Shown here one piece after another: positions 10,601 through 22,004 of a stretch of 57,447 nucleotides of DNA (positions within the stretch are counted from its first letter, which is position 1; each line of letters begins with the position of its first letter). A program made the translations under genes and the position numbers. The stretch comes from Pelagophyceae sp. CCMP2097. Its lineage: Eukaryota > Sar > Pelagophyceae. The notes beneath the pieces were generated by a model, which worked only from the letters and a program-made list of their open reading frames with translations, did no database searches and was not told the DNA's origin. The DNA lies in assembly GCA_026770575.1 (NCBI GenBank), contig MU657194.1:9688-67134 (forward strand), written 5' to 3'.

Positions 10601-13379
10601 GATGGTCGGCATCACGAAATTGAGCGACCCGGACCACCGCCCTCCCGTGGAAAGGTTCGAGATGGAAGACCTTTTGGAGGAGGTCGCGACTTTAGTCCGG
10701 CAGCGCGCGGCTCCCGGCGTGGAGATCGTGGTCAAGTGCGACGGCGTCGCCAGCGTGGTGGCGCCGCGGCACTACATCAAGATGGTGCTCTTCAACCTCG
10801 GCGGCAACTCTGTCAAGTTTACAGACTGCGGCCGCATCGTCTTCGCGGCGAGGATGGTCACGGCGCGCAAGTGCGTCATCGCGGTGGAGGACACGGGCCG
10901 CGGCATCCCAGTCGACAAGTTGGCCTCCATCCGAGGCTTTGGCGGCCAGGCAAATATCTCCGACGCCGCTTCCGGCACCGGCATCGGACTCGCCTTCGTC
11001 GACCAAATCTGCGAAAAGCTCTTCGGTGCGGCGCCGACGATCGAGTCCTCGGTCGGGGCGGGGACGCGCATCTCCTTTGTCATGGAGCACTCGCAGTCTT
11101 TGGCTTTAGAAAGTTTGCGGAGGGCCACCGGCGAGCGCGGCGACGGCGAGCGCGCCCCGTTCCGCGTCGACGACGACACGCCGCGCCGCTGCCTCGTCGT
11201 CGACGACTTCGAGATCAACCGGCGCACGTTGGCCCGCCTCTTTATTTCCGTTTTACGGCCGGAAAAGTGCTGGACCATCGAAGAGGCGGCCAACGGCGAG
11301 GCCGCTCTGGCCATGGCGGCGACGACGCACTACGACATTGTCACTTTAGATTTCAACATGCGTTCCTCGGGCGGCACTCTGACCGGCGCCGAGACGGCGG
11401 CGCGTTTAAAAGCCTCAGCCCTGGAACCCATCGTGATGATCGGCATTACGGGCGGCTCTTCTGCAGGCGACGTGGAAAAGAAGCAGCTCCTCGCCGGCGG
11501 CTGTCGCTACGTCTGGGGCAAGCCGCCGCCGCATCTGGGCGAAGTGGCCGAGCTTTTATTTGGGCAGGGCCAGCGGACGCGGTCGTCGAGCAGACTCGTC
11601 GCTCTTTTCGACAAGACGGACGTCTCGACGCCGCGCGTCGCTTTGGTCTGCGACGACGACGCGCACATCCGGCGCGCGCTGGAGCGCATGCTTCGCAGGA
11701 TGCTGCCGCCGAACTGGGCCGTGGTGACGGTGATCAACGGCGAAGAAGCGCTCAACTCGCCTGGCGCCGACTTTTACCTCATGGACTTCCACATGGCAAA
11801 GTCCGGCGGCAAGCTCAACGGCGCCGAGACTACGGCGCTTTTGCTTCAGAGGCACCCGGAGACGAAGATCGTCGGCATCACGGCCAACGCCGCTCCGGGG
11901 GCCGAGGAGCCGAAGAAGTTGATGGCGGCGGGGTGCCTCGAGGTCTTCGGCAAGCCCATCCAGGCAAACGTGCTGGAGGAGTGTATCTTCAGTTGCGACT
12001 ACATGCCCTTGCAAGACGCAGTGACGATTCGTGCCTCGAAGGACGACAAAAGGAAGTTGGCAAAGTCACACGCGGCCGCGTCCCACGTCTTCGACGAACC
12101 CAGGGCCGTGCAGCTCCACGGTGCGCCGCCTTGTGAAAGTGGACGAGTGGATGCTGCCTCGACGGCGTCGGACGTAGGCGCGGTCGCGCTGGTCGAGGAG
12201 CTTCCCTCCTTTGTGGCAAACGTCTCCGACGAGGCTCTGAAGATGGCCACCGTCATCGACGTGGCGGCGCGGGCGGTTCGAGACCTCAAGACGCATGCGC
12301 ACTCGTTAAAGGGCCTTGCTGCCATGTTTTCCTGCGACGACCTGGAGAGGTCGTGCGACCAGTTGGAGACCTTCTCCGGCGAGGCGGCGACCGAGCTCGG
12401 GGCCACGGGCCTCGTGCACTTGGAGAGCGTCCAGCAGGCGGCGGCGCACGTCGTGGCCTTGATTCAGAAAAGGCTCCGCGCCTCTGAGACTTCGATAGGC
12501 GCGCCCGTCGAATTCCGCTTTTCGTCCGACGAAGTCGCGCAAAGATTATCCATCGAGTCGCGGCCTCGTGCGTCGACCGAGTCGCGGCCTTCGTCGGACT
12601 CGCTCCCGCTCATTTTGACTTTGGACAGCGCCTCGCCGCCGACGGGCGTTTTGGCCGCCGGCACTTCGTCGCTGCGGCCGCCGCAGCGCAACGGCGCTTT
12701 ATCCGAAGCGGGCCTCACCCTGGCCCCCCTTGTGTCTGACCCACTGGCCGGGCTCAAGCGTTTACATTCGGTCAGAACACGGCGGCAGAGCTTTGCGCAG
12801 TCGGTCCTCGGCACAAGCGCCGAAAGCTCAGATGCAGACTCCGAGGACCAGCTGCCGCCTCTGGTCCGGCGCGGCCAGAGCGAGCCGCGCTTGATGCCCG
12901 CACCGGCGCCGACGGTGGCGGCGACGACTCGAAGACGGCTGATTTTTATTGTGGACGACCAGAAGATGATGCGGTCTTTAGTAAGTCGCCTCTGCGACGG
13001 GGCCGGCGTGGACTCGCGGACTTTCGAAGACGGCGCCGACGTCGTGGCGGCCATCCAGCGAGGCGAGACGTGCGACATGATCCTGATGGACAACGTCATG
13101 CCCACGGAAGGCCCCGTCGCGACCAAGGCCATTCGAGCGCTCGGGTGCTTCATCCCGATCGTTGGCCTCTCGGGCACGGTTGACCAGGCGACGCACAAGG
13201 CCTTTGCCGAGGCGGGCGCGAATGCCGCGGTGAAGAAGCCTTTGCGGCCACCGCAGTTCGAAGAACTGCTTCAAAAGTTCTGCATGCCATCCCCCAAAGT
13301 CGTCGCCGCCGCCGCCGCCGCCGAAGCAGCAGCCGCAAGTCGGCCGGAGAAGAAACGAGGCACTTCTTCCTCATGGTGA
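7680..13379 (+). CDS. Seven-transmembrane hybrid histidine kinase with three receivers and an HPt domain
   Basis: Exons 7680-7814, 7893-8042, 8135-8322, 8376-9335, 9414-9904, 9949-13379; all phases match; 1784 residues. Order: signal peptide (MARLWGLLGAVAVLPWAQPA), a Cys-containing extracellular region, seven hydrophobic segments (about residues 165-440), a Ser/Pro-rich linker with two RNIS motifs, HisKA-like box HHDIGN (about 810), ATPase boxes NLGGNSVKF, EDTGRGI and GTGIGL (about 920-990), receivers at about 1055-1178 and 1205-1318, HPt motif HSLKGL (about 1424), and a third receiver at about 1640-1748. The receivers keep their acidic pairs, phospho-acceptor Asp (TLDFNM, LMDFHM, LMDNVMP) and Lys (GKP, GKP, KKP). 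It should relay phosphate from a membrane signal. The junction at 9336-9413 fuses the membrane and kinase parts; if it is not spliced, these are two genes. Confidence 0.75.
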
Positions 13380-13631
13380 CGCGCCGCCCGACCGCCGCGG
13401 ATCCAACGCAGCGCCGCGATGAGTACCCGACGTGCACCCCCTTTTTGAAAACGCCGGCCGACCGTCGATGTTCCTTGTACAATAATGACTCTGTGGAGTC
13501 AAAGCAGTCTGCCCTCTCTGGGGCGACACGCAGGCCGGCCCCAAAGCGGCATCTGTGGAGGAGTCATGGATGGATTACGGTACCGGTTTTACGGGCGCGG
13601 GCGCGTCGGCGCGGCTCCGCTGCGTTGGCGG

Positions 13632-14246
13632 CTAGCGCAGCAGCCGGCTCATGCGCCGCTTGATGCCGCGGTGGTCGTCGCGCTGAGCCGTGAACTCGAA
13701 GAACGTTTTTGGAGTCCGCGTCGAGTGCCGCAGAGTGAGCCGGTGCTTCAGCAACAGGCCTAGAGTCGATGCATCAACAGGCCAGACCCGCGCCGCCCAA
13801 AGCACCTTCGGTCCAGTACTCGTGGTACACGCCCGCCTCCTCGTTGCCCACGTTGGCGTCGATTTGCACCTAGCCGTGGCAATCGCGGGCCTCGTCCATC
13901 GAGCCTCTAGATGCCGGCAATCGCTCCCGCGTCTGCCGACTGGCCCGGCGCTGTTACGCGCGAATTTTTCGCCTACGACCGTGGCGACCATGTCAATCTC
14001 GTAGCCCGCGGGGATCGTCATGCGCGTCGCCGTCACGCCTACAAGCCGCATGCCGAAAGGCACGACGACGGCCGGCGCCGCTCGTGTCCGAAGCGCACCG
14101 TCGAGCTTGACCGAGTGCAGCGGCTTGTTGGTAAAGGTGCCGACCTTGGTCTCGAAGAAGGTGTCTCCTTTGACCTCGTAGAGGAAGGTGCCTCCCTTTG
14201 CCGTCATGGCAAAGACCTTTTTGATCGACCAAGGGTGGTTCTGCTC
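13632..14246 (-). CDS. Unknown protein, C-terminal exons (N-terminus unresolved)
   Basis: Three exons with matching phases: 14246-13977, 13869-13806 and 13759-13632 (introns 107 and 46 nt), giving 154 residues ending at a TAG at 13632. The segment begins EQNHPWSIKKVFAMTAKGG, continues with a beta-rich stretch (TFLYEVKGDTFFETKVGTF) and ends with a basic tail (KRRMSRLLR). Upstream, at about 14330-14600, are further minus-strand coding-biased stretches (MAMFDLEPTIL; YQKSARRVARARAARRFL) that probably hold the N-terminal exons, but I could not find an unambiguous splice path. I do not recognise the family. Confidence 0.5.
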   Translation of the reverse strand, partial: EQNHPWSIKKVFAMTAKGGTFLYEVKGDTFFETKVGTFTNKPLHSVKLDGALRTRAAPAVVVPFGMRLVGVTATRMTIPAGYEIDMVATVVGEKFARNSAGPVGRRGSDCRHLEARWTRPAIATARCKSTPTWATRRRACTTSTGPKVLWAARVWPVDASTLGLLLKHRLTLRHSTRTPKTFFEFTAQRDDHRGIKRRMSRLLR

Positions 14247-14715
14247 CTACAAGCAAGTCGTCAAGGCGCGGCGGTGCGGCACGGCGAGGAGCGCGAAGCG
14301 AGCAGCCTCGGACGTGGCCTCTCCGGCGCCTCAGGCCGTTGACGGTTTGGGTTGGACACCGGACCAGACTTCGAGAAACGTGTCCATGGAATCCGGTTCC
14401 GGGCCGGACCGGATGAACTGCCACCTGCGGAAGAGGAATCTCCGCGCCGCCCGGGCGCGCGCGACGCGACGAGCGGACTTTTGGTACGCGTCGTTTTCCG
14501 CCGGGCCTCGTTTGGGCGCTGCGTTTGCGCCGTCCGCACATCCGACCGAGGATCGTCGGCTCGAGGTCGAACATGGCCATGGCCTCGTCGTGGCCTCGAC
14601 GGCGTCTGCGAAACTCCGACGCCTCGCGCCCGGACGCGTCCGGACGAGCGGTCGGTCTGAATCGCCAAACGTGATTCCGTCGAAAAGTTCGTCACATGCC
14701 CCGCCCTTCGAACGG

Positions 14716-14816
14716 CAGCCCCACCCAGGGTGGATCTTAAGCAAGCAACGCCCGGGGATCATGTCATGAATGCCCTCTTGGGCCAGCCCCACCCAGGGTG
14801 GATCTTAAGCAAGCAA
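14716..14816. repeat. 33-bp direct repeat, two copies 68 bp apart
   Basis: A 33-bp word starting CAGCCCCACCCAGGGTGG and ending TTAAGCAAGCAA is present at 14716-14748 and 14784-14816. A degenerate relative (CAGGGTGGGTTTTCAGCAAGCAAG) is found at about 24741-24764. This suggests a dispersed repeat family rather than a local duplication only. The surrounding bases to about 15030 contain no gene except the end of the JmjC gene. Confidence 0.6.
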
Positions 14817-15030
14817 TGCCGCCTCATTCTTCTTCTTCTCTTATGCACTCCACAGAGGCCTCATGAATGCCGCCTCGACTCGTGACGCGATGCACCTTGC
14901 GCGATTCAACAAAGTGGAGCGCAAGGCTCCGTCGGCGCGGCAACGCCGTCCAGGCTCGACGCCCCGGAGCACGTCCAGCAGTCTTTTTCCCCAATTTCAC
15001 AACAAGCCTTGGGCTTGTTACGCGGCCCCT

Positions 15031-16644
15031 CTACGGCCTTTGCTCGTTTAGCAAGGGCACGATTCTCGTGTTGGACCAGTGGACGAAGAAGGTGTCGACG
15101 AACTCAAAGGCGGCGCCGACGGACGCGTTCACGTTTTCGACGGCGTGCGACCAGAGCGCGGGCACGAAGAGCACGTCGCCGGCTCGCTGCGTGCATTGGA
15201 GTGCTTGCGGCGGCGCGGCGGCCCAGGCGAGCGGGTGCGCCGTCGAGTAGACGGCGCGCGCCGGCTCGAGGAGAAACCAGCGCTTCTCGCCCTAGAGGGC
15301 GTCATGTACGAGGGGCACCGTTCAAAGGCCCTCAAAAGTCGCCCGCGAGCCCATCGACCGAGCCCATCGACCACAAGAGGCGCGGCGGCCCAAGGCTGGA
15401 CGCACGTGGAGCAGCGCGTTGATGGCGTGCTCGTGGTAGTGGAACGGCGCCCCCGCGCCGGCGGGCCCGACGAAGACTTGCCGCGAGGCGCCGTGCCCGA
15501 GGCGGTGGAGCTTTGAAGGGAACCCGTTTAAGAGCGCGTCGATTCGCGGCGACGGTTCGACGGCGCGGTCCATCTCCGCCACCAAAGCGCCGTGGGCCGC
15601 GAAGAGTTTGGTCGCCAAAAGTCCCGCGTCGAAAATGTAGTCCGGAAGCTTTGATACGTCGTCCGGGCCGCACTGCGCCGCGCAGTCCACGGTGCTGTTC
15701 CGCGGGAACCGCTCAATAAAGTCCCTGAGTTTCAAGGTCCCGCGCGGTGGCGGGATACCAAACGACTCGCCGTGTGGAATGGGGTGCGGCCGCGCTTCGA
15801 AGTCCGGGAAGTCCAAGGCGAGCTTGAGAGGCGCCCACGCCGCGCGGTCCGGCCAGTCCCGCGCGAGGCCGCGGACCAGCAGGGGCAGGCCCGAATGCAC
15901 GGCGCGCTCGAATGCGTCCAAAGGCATTGTTGAAACGTCCACAGAGTCGAAATCGCAATCGTCGCTCCTTCGCCGCGCCGCGCCGCGGAGGGCGGCGCGC
16001 CGCGCCATCATCGCCTTTGGCGACTCGCCAAACGCGTCGCGCTGGCTCTTGTGCCGCTTTGATGCGCACCGGTCGATTGCAAAGTACGCGGCGTCGTGGC
16101 CCCTCGCAGCGGCCACGTGGAGCGCGTTGCGGCCGAGGCCAGACGCGTTTGAGCCGAGGCCGACGTCTGCGCCCAGTTTCAGCAGCGCGGCGCACGTTTT
16201 CGGCAGGCCAAGCCACGCCGCGGCCCCCAGCGCCGCCGTCGCCGCATCCTCGTCGACGGCCGCGTGCGTGAGCAGCCAGACGACGTGCTCGTCGGCGACG
16301 GATAAAGCGTCGACGAGCGGCGCGTCGCCGACTGCGCTTTCGCCGCGCCGCGCCCAGAGCCTCGCGTACGTCGGCGACACTTGCAGGAGCTCGGCGACGT
16401 CGACGTTTCCGCCGAGCGTCCTGCGCGGCGAGTCGTCTGCGCCGCGCGGGAAGCGGTCGATCTGGAGCCGCGACGTGAGTAAAAGCAGCTGCTGCGGTTT
16501 CTCGAGACAGCTTTGCAAAAAGTCCGATGCGGTGTAGACCGCGGGTGCGTAGGCCGGGCTTTGCCATCTCTGGTGCGCCACGCCCGCGAGCATGGCGCCG
16601 AAGAAGACGCATACGTGGGACAGCCACCAGGGTAGGGATCGCAT
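15031..16644 (-). CDS. Ankyrin-repeat / JmjC (cupin) domain protein, probable type II membrane protein
   Basis: Exons 16644-15406 and 15291-15031 (114-nt intron), 499 residues. The N-terminus MRSLPWWLSHVCVFFGAMLAG is a signal anchor. Residues of about 120-215 contain ankyrin-like units (AAWLGLPKTCAALLKLGADVG; GRNALHVAAARGHDAAYFAI). The C-terminal half is a JmjC/cupin-8 fold: PLLVRGLARDWP, PFHYHEHAINALLHGEKRW, then GDVLFVPALWSHAVEN. The first metal ligands read HYHEH and the distal His lies in WSHAVEN, so an Fe(II)/2-oxoglutarate oxygenase is plausible. The substrate is unknown. The ATG chosen is the first in frame; an earlier TTG was not used. Confidence 0.8.
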
Positions 16645-17161
16645 CGCCACCGTCGAGGAATGCCCAAAAGCCGGCGGAGCTCTTCTAAAGTCTCCCAACG
16701 TGGAGCTGGGTCTGTCCAGAGCTCGCGAGGGCCGCGCGAGGCACCGGTGTCGAGGTGAGTCTCCTTTGTGGCGGGCCGCCGCCCGTCGCAGCCGACTCTG
16801 AGGGGAAACAAGTGGGCAAACTCGTGCGATCGCTAAAAGGATGATTTTAGCGACATATCTCCCTCTGAGGGCGTGGACACACGTGCGTGGGCACTGTTCG
16901 TGGCACAGTTCGACAGGCTACCCGGAAAAGGAGGCGCCGGTACACAGCAATTTCGGAGTGGCTCTTTGGGAACGGCTTGGCCGCGCCGCAAGCCCCGCGC
17001 CGCAAGCCCCGCGCCGCAAGCCCGCCCCGGTGCTCGTGAGATGCGCACCGTCCGTTGGTGTCGGGCCGACGGGGCGGCTTCATCGTCGAAAGAGGACAGT
17101 AACTTCTGAGGACATGATTACGTGTCAAAGTCCGCTCGCGGCCGCCCCGCCGCGCCCGGGG
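16645..17161. other. Intergenic region with a 14-bp GC-rich tandem repeat
   Basis: Nothing codes convincingly here. At about 16983-17024 the unit CGCGCCGCAAGCCC is repeated three times in tandem. The region separates two minus-strand genes, so it should contain the promoter of the JmjC gene and the 3' end of the COMM-domain gene. Confidence 0.45.
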
Positions 17162-17719
17162 CTACCGCACGTACTTGAGGAGGCGGGCCGTGCGCGCGTC
17201 TTCGAGCTCGGCGACGGCCTCGGAAAGGCGCGCCTCGAGGTGCTTCATGTGCGCCTGCGGTATCGCGGCGTCGGCGCCCTCCCGACGAGTCGGAGCAAAG
17301 GCAGAGTTGCTGTTCGACGCGGCGGACTGACGAAGTCGGCTTCGATGGCGACCTAGTGCATCGCGTCAGCAGACGTCGAGGGGGACACGTGGGCAATCCG
17401 CGCACCGAGACGGGCTTCGCGCCGCTCTTCGCGCCTAAAACGGGTCGATGATCCCTATACAGGCGCCGCGAAGAAGACAATGCGCACCCGCCGCGAGCGT
17501 GTCGAGGCGGAGGACGAACGTCGGGTCGGCGGTGTGGAGGAGCGTACGCTTGCCGACCTTTGGTCACCAGTGTGGTGAGCCTCGTCATGAAAAGCACACG
17601 AGTCGCGCACCTCGACGTCCAGGCGCCACTCGAGGTTGAAGTACGTCGGGAGCGGCATGATCGTCCGAGGCGCGCGCGCCGCCTCGTCACGCGGCGGCTC
17701 CTCTTTGGTCGCCGAACAC
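17162..17719 (-). CDS. COMMD2: COMM-domain protein (COMMD2-like), N-terminal domain not found
   Basis: Minus-strand exons 17719-17611, 17557-17488, 17434-17406 and 17326-17162; introns of 53, 53 and 79 nt with consistent phases. The spliced protein reads PLPTYFNLEWRLDVE-VGKRTLLH...TFVLRLDTL, then QAHMKHLEARLSEAVAELEDA, which follows the COMM domain, closest in memory to COMMD2 (NLEWRLDV). COMMD proteins form the Commander complex for endosomal recycling. The usual N-terminal helical domain (about 120 residues) is not visible. The first in-frame ATG is at 17658, and the divergent DUF3431 gene starts only about 110 bp away. Either the protein is COMM-only or the first exons were missed. Confidence 0.7.
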
Positions 17720-17826
17720 CTAACGTGAACGAGCGCCTCTTTTAGCGACACCTCGGTTGGCGCCGGCCGAGTGCGACCTCGAGGGGACCTCCTCGAGAGG
17801 CCGAGTGGCCCGGGCCGAGGAGGTCG

Positions 17827-19976
17827 ATGCGCCTGGCCTGGGTCGCGCTGTGCGTCGCGGTCGACGCTTTGTATTTGGAAGTCGTCGAGCCGGCCCCGGG
17901 CAGCTGCGCCCTACGCCACCTCGCCGCCCTCGCAACAGTCCTCATCGAAATCGGAGACGACGCCAAAGCCATAAGCGACGCGTTTTCCAACGCGGACATT
18001 TGCTTTCACGTCGTCCGAGTCGCCGGCGGCGGGAACCCGAAAACGACCTGCATCCGCGGTGCGTCCGCCGGCCCGGGCTCGTGCTCCTTAGGCGTTGCCA
18101 TCGACGAGTGATCATCGATTCGGCATATGTTCGTTGAGACGATGGTGTGCCGCTCTAGGTCGGAGCGAGGCGTGGCTCGCCAGCCTCGAGCCCGGCGACC
18201 ACGACGTCTTCGCGACTGCCACGACGGGCGACGACGAGCGCCTCGTCGCGCGCTCGGCGACCGTGCGCTTTGCCGTGGCCGATAACATGCGCTGCGAAAC
18301 CGCGGACCACGCGCACCCTTTTCCGTCGTCGGCGGCGGCGGCGAATGCCTTTGCGGCCGCCGAGGCCGACCGCCACGGCGGCGCAAGGCTGCAAATCGAG
18401 TGGCCGCGGCCGCGGTCCACCGTGCGCAGCGCGGTCGTCGTCCTCGCCGCGACGGTTGTGCACCCGGGCGGCACCGTCTCGCCCCGCGTCCCGACGTCAC
18501 ACCAACGACGGTCCAGAGTCGCGAGCGGCATCTGAGGCTGGGGAACGCCGGGATAGTCCCGGAAACGTCACCGCTAGGTGGAGATGCTCACGGGTGAAGC
18601 CTGCCTATCCGCCTTGGACCTCGGCACGCTGGAGCACGTGCGGTCGTGCGTGTTTCTAAACAAGACCGAATTCGTCGAGTTCGGCCTGCCCGCGGCGTGG
18701 CTGCGGGGCGGCACGGCGCACGTGGCCATCGCTTTGGACGTCTCGAGCCGCACGATGACGCTGCCGCTCGACGGCCTCGCGGCGCCGCCGCTCGAGCTCT
18801 TCGTCGACGCTCGGGAGCACGCGCCGCCGCTCGCAATCGGCGTATCGACAGACGGCGAGTCCTTCAAAGGGCACCCGGTTGCTCGCGTGCGCATCGACGG
18901 GCACGTAGGCTGGATCCTGGGCCGCGGGGCCATCGAGCGCGATTCGGCGGCGATGACCGCGCTGCCGCTCTGCCTCGTGCTCTGCCACTGGGATGAAGAC
19001 CTCTCCTGGCTCCGGCATCAACCGTGAGTCGGGATCTCGCGCACCGCCGCAGCCGTCATCTACAGCCGGGCGTCGTCGGGAAGGGGCTGTGGCATCTGCA
19101 AAGGCCGCAGGTACCCCGCCGTGGTCTACGAGAAGCAGCCGCGCTTCCGCGGTGTTGCCGATTCGCACTCTACGCCGCGCAACACGGCCAATGAGGCGAG
19201 CGCGTACCTGCAGTTCGTCGTCGACCGCTACGAAGCGCTGCCGATGCGCATGGTCTTCCTGCACTCGCACCGCTACGCGTTCCGCCCCGCGTCCGGAAAC
19301 CCGGACCGTCACGGAAAACGGAGGTGGCATCAAAGAAGGCGCCGGGAAAGACGCTGGCCGTCATCCGCGGACACCGCGTGATAGTGCTCGCCGTCACGTC
19401 CCATCATTGCCGTCCGACCACTGTACCATTGCCGTCCGACCACTGTACCATAGACCGTTTCTAGGTACCACCAGGAGGACGTCCTCTCGCTGCTGCACGA
19501 CCTCGACCCTGTAGCGGACGGGTACTGCAACCTCAACAGTGCCGCCTGGGGCACGCACGAGGACCCGAAAAGGGCGCTGCTCTACGAGACGCACCGCGAA
19601 TGGGTCGAGCGGCACCTCGGCGCGTCTTCTTGGCAGAGTCCCGGGGCTGCAATGGATTCCCTTCTTTCTCGCAGGCCCGCTGCCGCCGCTTTTGCTGGAT
19701 CGGTGTTGCGCGCAGTTTTTTGTCCACCAAAACCGCGTCCTCTCCCGGCCCAAGTCCTTTTACGCCGAAGCGCTCCGACACGCTCTCAGCGACGCGGAAG
19801 AGGGCAACACCGAGCAGAACCGCCAGTTGGGCCTCGTCTTCGAGTGGCTTTGGCCTTTTATATTTGGTGAACCGCCCGTGGCGGCCGAGCTCAAAAACCT
19901 CGTCGCAGACATCGAGCAAACAGACCTCGTCTACATGCGCCAGCGGCCGAAATGCGTCGCGCCAACCGCGAGTTGA
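17827..19976 (+). CDS. Secreted or Golgi-type DUF3431 protein
   Basis: Exons 17827-18058, 18159-18454, 18578-19023, 19111-19278, 19465-19619 and 19675-19976; 532 residues; phases agree. The end of exon 2 is the least certain boundary. A signal peptide (MRLAWVALCVAVDALYL) is followed by an unknown region, then the DUF3431 core: HWDEDLSWL, VVYEKQ, PRNTANEASAYLQFVVDRY, EALPMRMVFLHSHRYA, CCAQFFVHQNRV and EWLWPFIFGE. DUF3431 proteins resemble glycosyltransferases but have no established activity that I know of. The last intron begins GC, not GT. The intron at 19279-19464 carries a tandem repeat. A polyadenylation-like AATAAA lies about 50 bp past the stop. Confidence 0.8.
19405..19448 (+). repeat. 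22-bp tandem duplication inside an intron
   Basis: The 22-bp unit that begins CATTGCCGTCCGACC occurs twice in direct succession (19405-19426, 19427-19448) within the intron of the DUF3431 gene, just before its acceptor. The copies are identical. Confidence 0.8.
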
Positions 19977-20372
19977 TGCCGCTGATGCCCGAAAGGGCCG
20001 TCGAGGGATAAAATAGTCTTAAAATAAAATCCTTCTTATTGAGCTCTCGTCAAAATGCCTATCCCGGACCCGCTGGCAAAAGCCCGGCGACGAGCCTACC
20101 TACCGGGCGCAGTCGGGGTCGCCGTCGAAGGACCGACACTCCCGGCGTCGAGCATTGCGCTCCAGCGAAGTGGCCGGCCGCCGAGGCGCGCCGTCGCAGC
20201 CACCGGACCGTCGCAAACGCACGTCCCGGCTCGAAGCTCGCCTCGGCGCGCGAGCCAAAAGCACGTATTCGCCGGCGCGCGGCGACGACGCGGCAGCGCA
20301 GCCCCCCCGCCGGCCGGCAGCTGACCGCCTTCTGGCGCGACCGGCGTTGCCGACGTCGACTCCCAAATTGTG
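19977..20372. other. Convergent 3' flank
   Basis: This spacer lies between the 3' ends of the DUF3431 gene and the STPGR gene. AATAAA at about 20023 is the probable polyadenylation signal for the plus-strand gene. No coding-biased frame is present. Confidence 0.45.
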
Positions 20373-22004
20373 TTATGTTCCTGCGCCCTCGAGGTGGAAC
20401 GCGGCGGCGCCGGCTTGCACGGGGGAGGTGAGCGGTGTGGCGGTTTCAAAAACTGCCGTCCGCTTCGCCGCCGCAGGGAAAGTGCCCCGCCGCTGGCCGG
20501 CCGTCGAGGCGACGGCCGTATAGGCGCGTTTCGCGGGAGAGGGCGCCGAAGCGCGTTTCGTTGGAAAGTACGCCGCGGACCTCTCGAGGAACTTGGTCGC
20601 CGCGGGCGAGAGCGGCATAAAGTCCCGGTAGTCGGGCGGCGCGTCGTCGAAGAGCGGCACTCGCGCGTCCGGCGGCGCCTCTGGCGAGGGTCGAGCTTTT
20701 CGCGCGGCGGCGTCCGCCTTGATCTCCACCTTTGCGTCTTTGTCCAGCGCTTTGGCGAGCTCGGAGCCGTGGCCGCGGAGGTGGCTCTTGCGCCACTCTA
20801 GGGCCATGGGCTGCCGAGTCGGCATGACGTCGTCGTACGAGCCAGGACCCGGTTCGGAAGCGCCCGCCGAGGAGCCCCCCTGCGGGACGCCGTCGAGGCG
20901 CGGCGCCGTGCCAAAGTGCTTCTGGCCCGTCTTCGGCCGCGTTGCACGCTTCGATTTCGGCCACGGCGAGCCGGGTTGCGCGTTCGGCCACCACGCAGCG
21001 TCTTCATTAGCGTCCAACGTCAACCGTCGCAGGTCTTCCGCCGAGCCCATGGCCCGAAGAGCCTTCTCCAAACCCTTGTGCGACGGCGCCGAGGCGCATC
21101 TCGCGGTTTTGGCAAACGTCTTTGGGATGCAGTCGCGGGGTTCGCCGGAGAGCATGTACGGTCGCGCAGTCGGGACCCGGCGTGCTTCCGCTAAAGTGGT
21201 CTCGTACTTCACCGACTTCAAGTCGTAGATACCGACCGCCGCCGCGGGCACGTCGGGCGCGCCCTTGAAGAAGCTTTGGCGGCCACTCTTGCCGATGCTA
21301 AACGAGGCGTGCGATCGGGACCCGGGCTCTGAAACAAACGACACGGCGGCGAATTTCGCGCGGACGTCGTAGGCGCCCGGCGCGGCTTGCACGATTGCGG
21401 GGTCATTTTCGAATCGCGGCGCCTTCGCCGTTTTTCCGACCTTAGCGCGCAGCGGCGGTCTGTACGTGGCCTCGTGGCGGAAAGCCGCCGCGAGCAACAT
21501 GTCCGCGCGCTTGGCGAGCCAGACCTGGTCGGCCATGGCCTTCAAAGCGCCGTCGAGGCCCGCGCGCTTCGTCGTCTGCTCGACTTTGGCTCCGTAGAGC
21601 GACGCGACGGGCGGCATCGGGCCGAACCCCGCGCGGCCTTCGTAGCGCATCGGCCCAGGCCCATTGGCCGCCCAGCGCGCCGACTTGCCGCCGGCCTCGG
21701 CGCCGCCACTGCCGCCGCGGAGGTACGATCGAACGTCGTCGCGCGACGCATTGCCAAACGTGCACCGCCCGGCGAACGGCGACGCCGCGCGGTCGTAGAG
21801 CCGCGAGACGTCGTAGTTCGCGGCGCCCGGGCCCGCGTCCGGCTCCTCGAAGAAATTGCCCTCCACCTAACGCGTCGGACGTGAGAAATCGCCAGAGGCG
21901 CCGAGGCCATCTCAGCCTCCCGAGGTGCACAGAGGCCTCTGTGCATTTGCGCCGCATGCGCGCCGCACCGTGAGGTAGCGCGGCTCGCGCTGCGGCGCCG
22001 ACAT
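20373..22004 (-). CDS. STPGR (SHIPPO) repeat ciliary protein
   Basis: Exons 22004-21969 and 21866-20373 (102-nt intron, phase 0), 509 residues starting MSAPQREPRYLT. The protein contains Pro-Gly-rich repeats typical of sperm-tail PG-rich (STPGR) proteins: GPGAANYDV, GPGPMRYE, APGAYDV, GIYDL and GPGSYDDV. Such proteins bind axonemal microtubules, some inside the doublet lumen. The rest is basic and low in predicted structure. Its presence implies that the organism builds a flagellum at some stage. A GTG at 21866 directly follows a TAG acceptor, which is why the upstream ATG exon was added. Confidence 0.8.

Noticed and set aside
10487..12136. 549-residue Arg-rich plus-strand frame within the histidine kinase
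   Set aside because: It overlaps the kinase and receiver motifs in another frame and has the Arg/Ala/Gly composition of a frame shadow.
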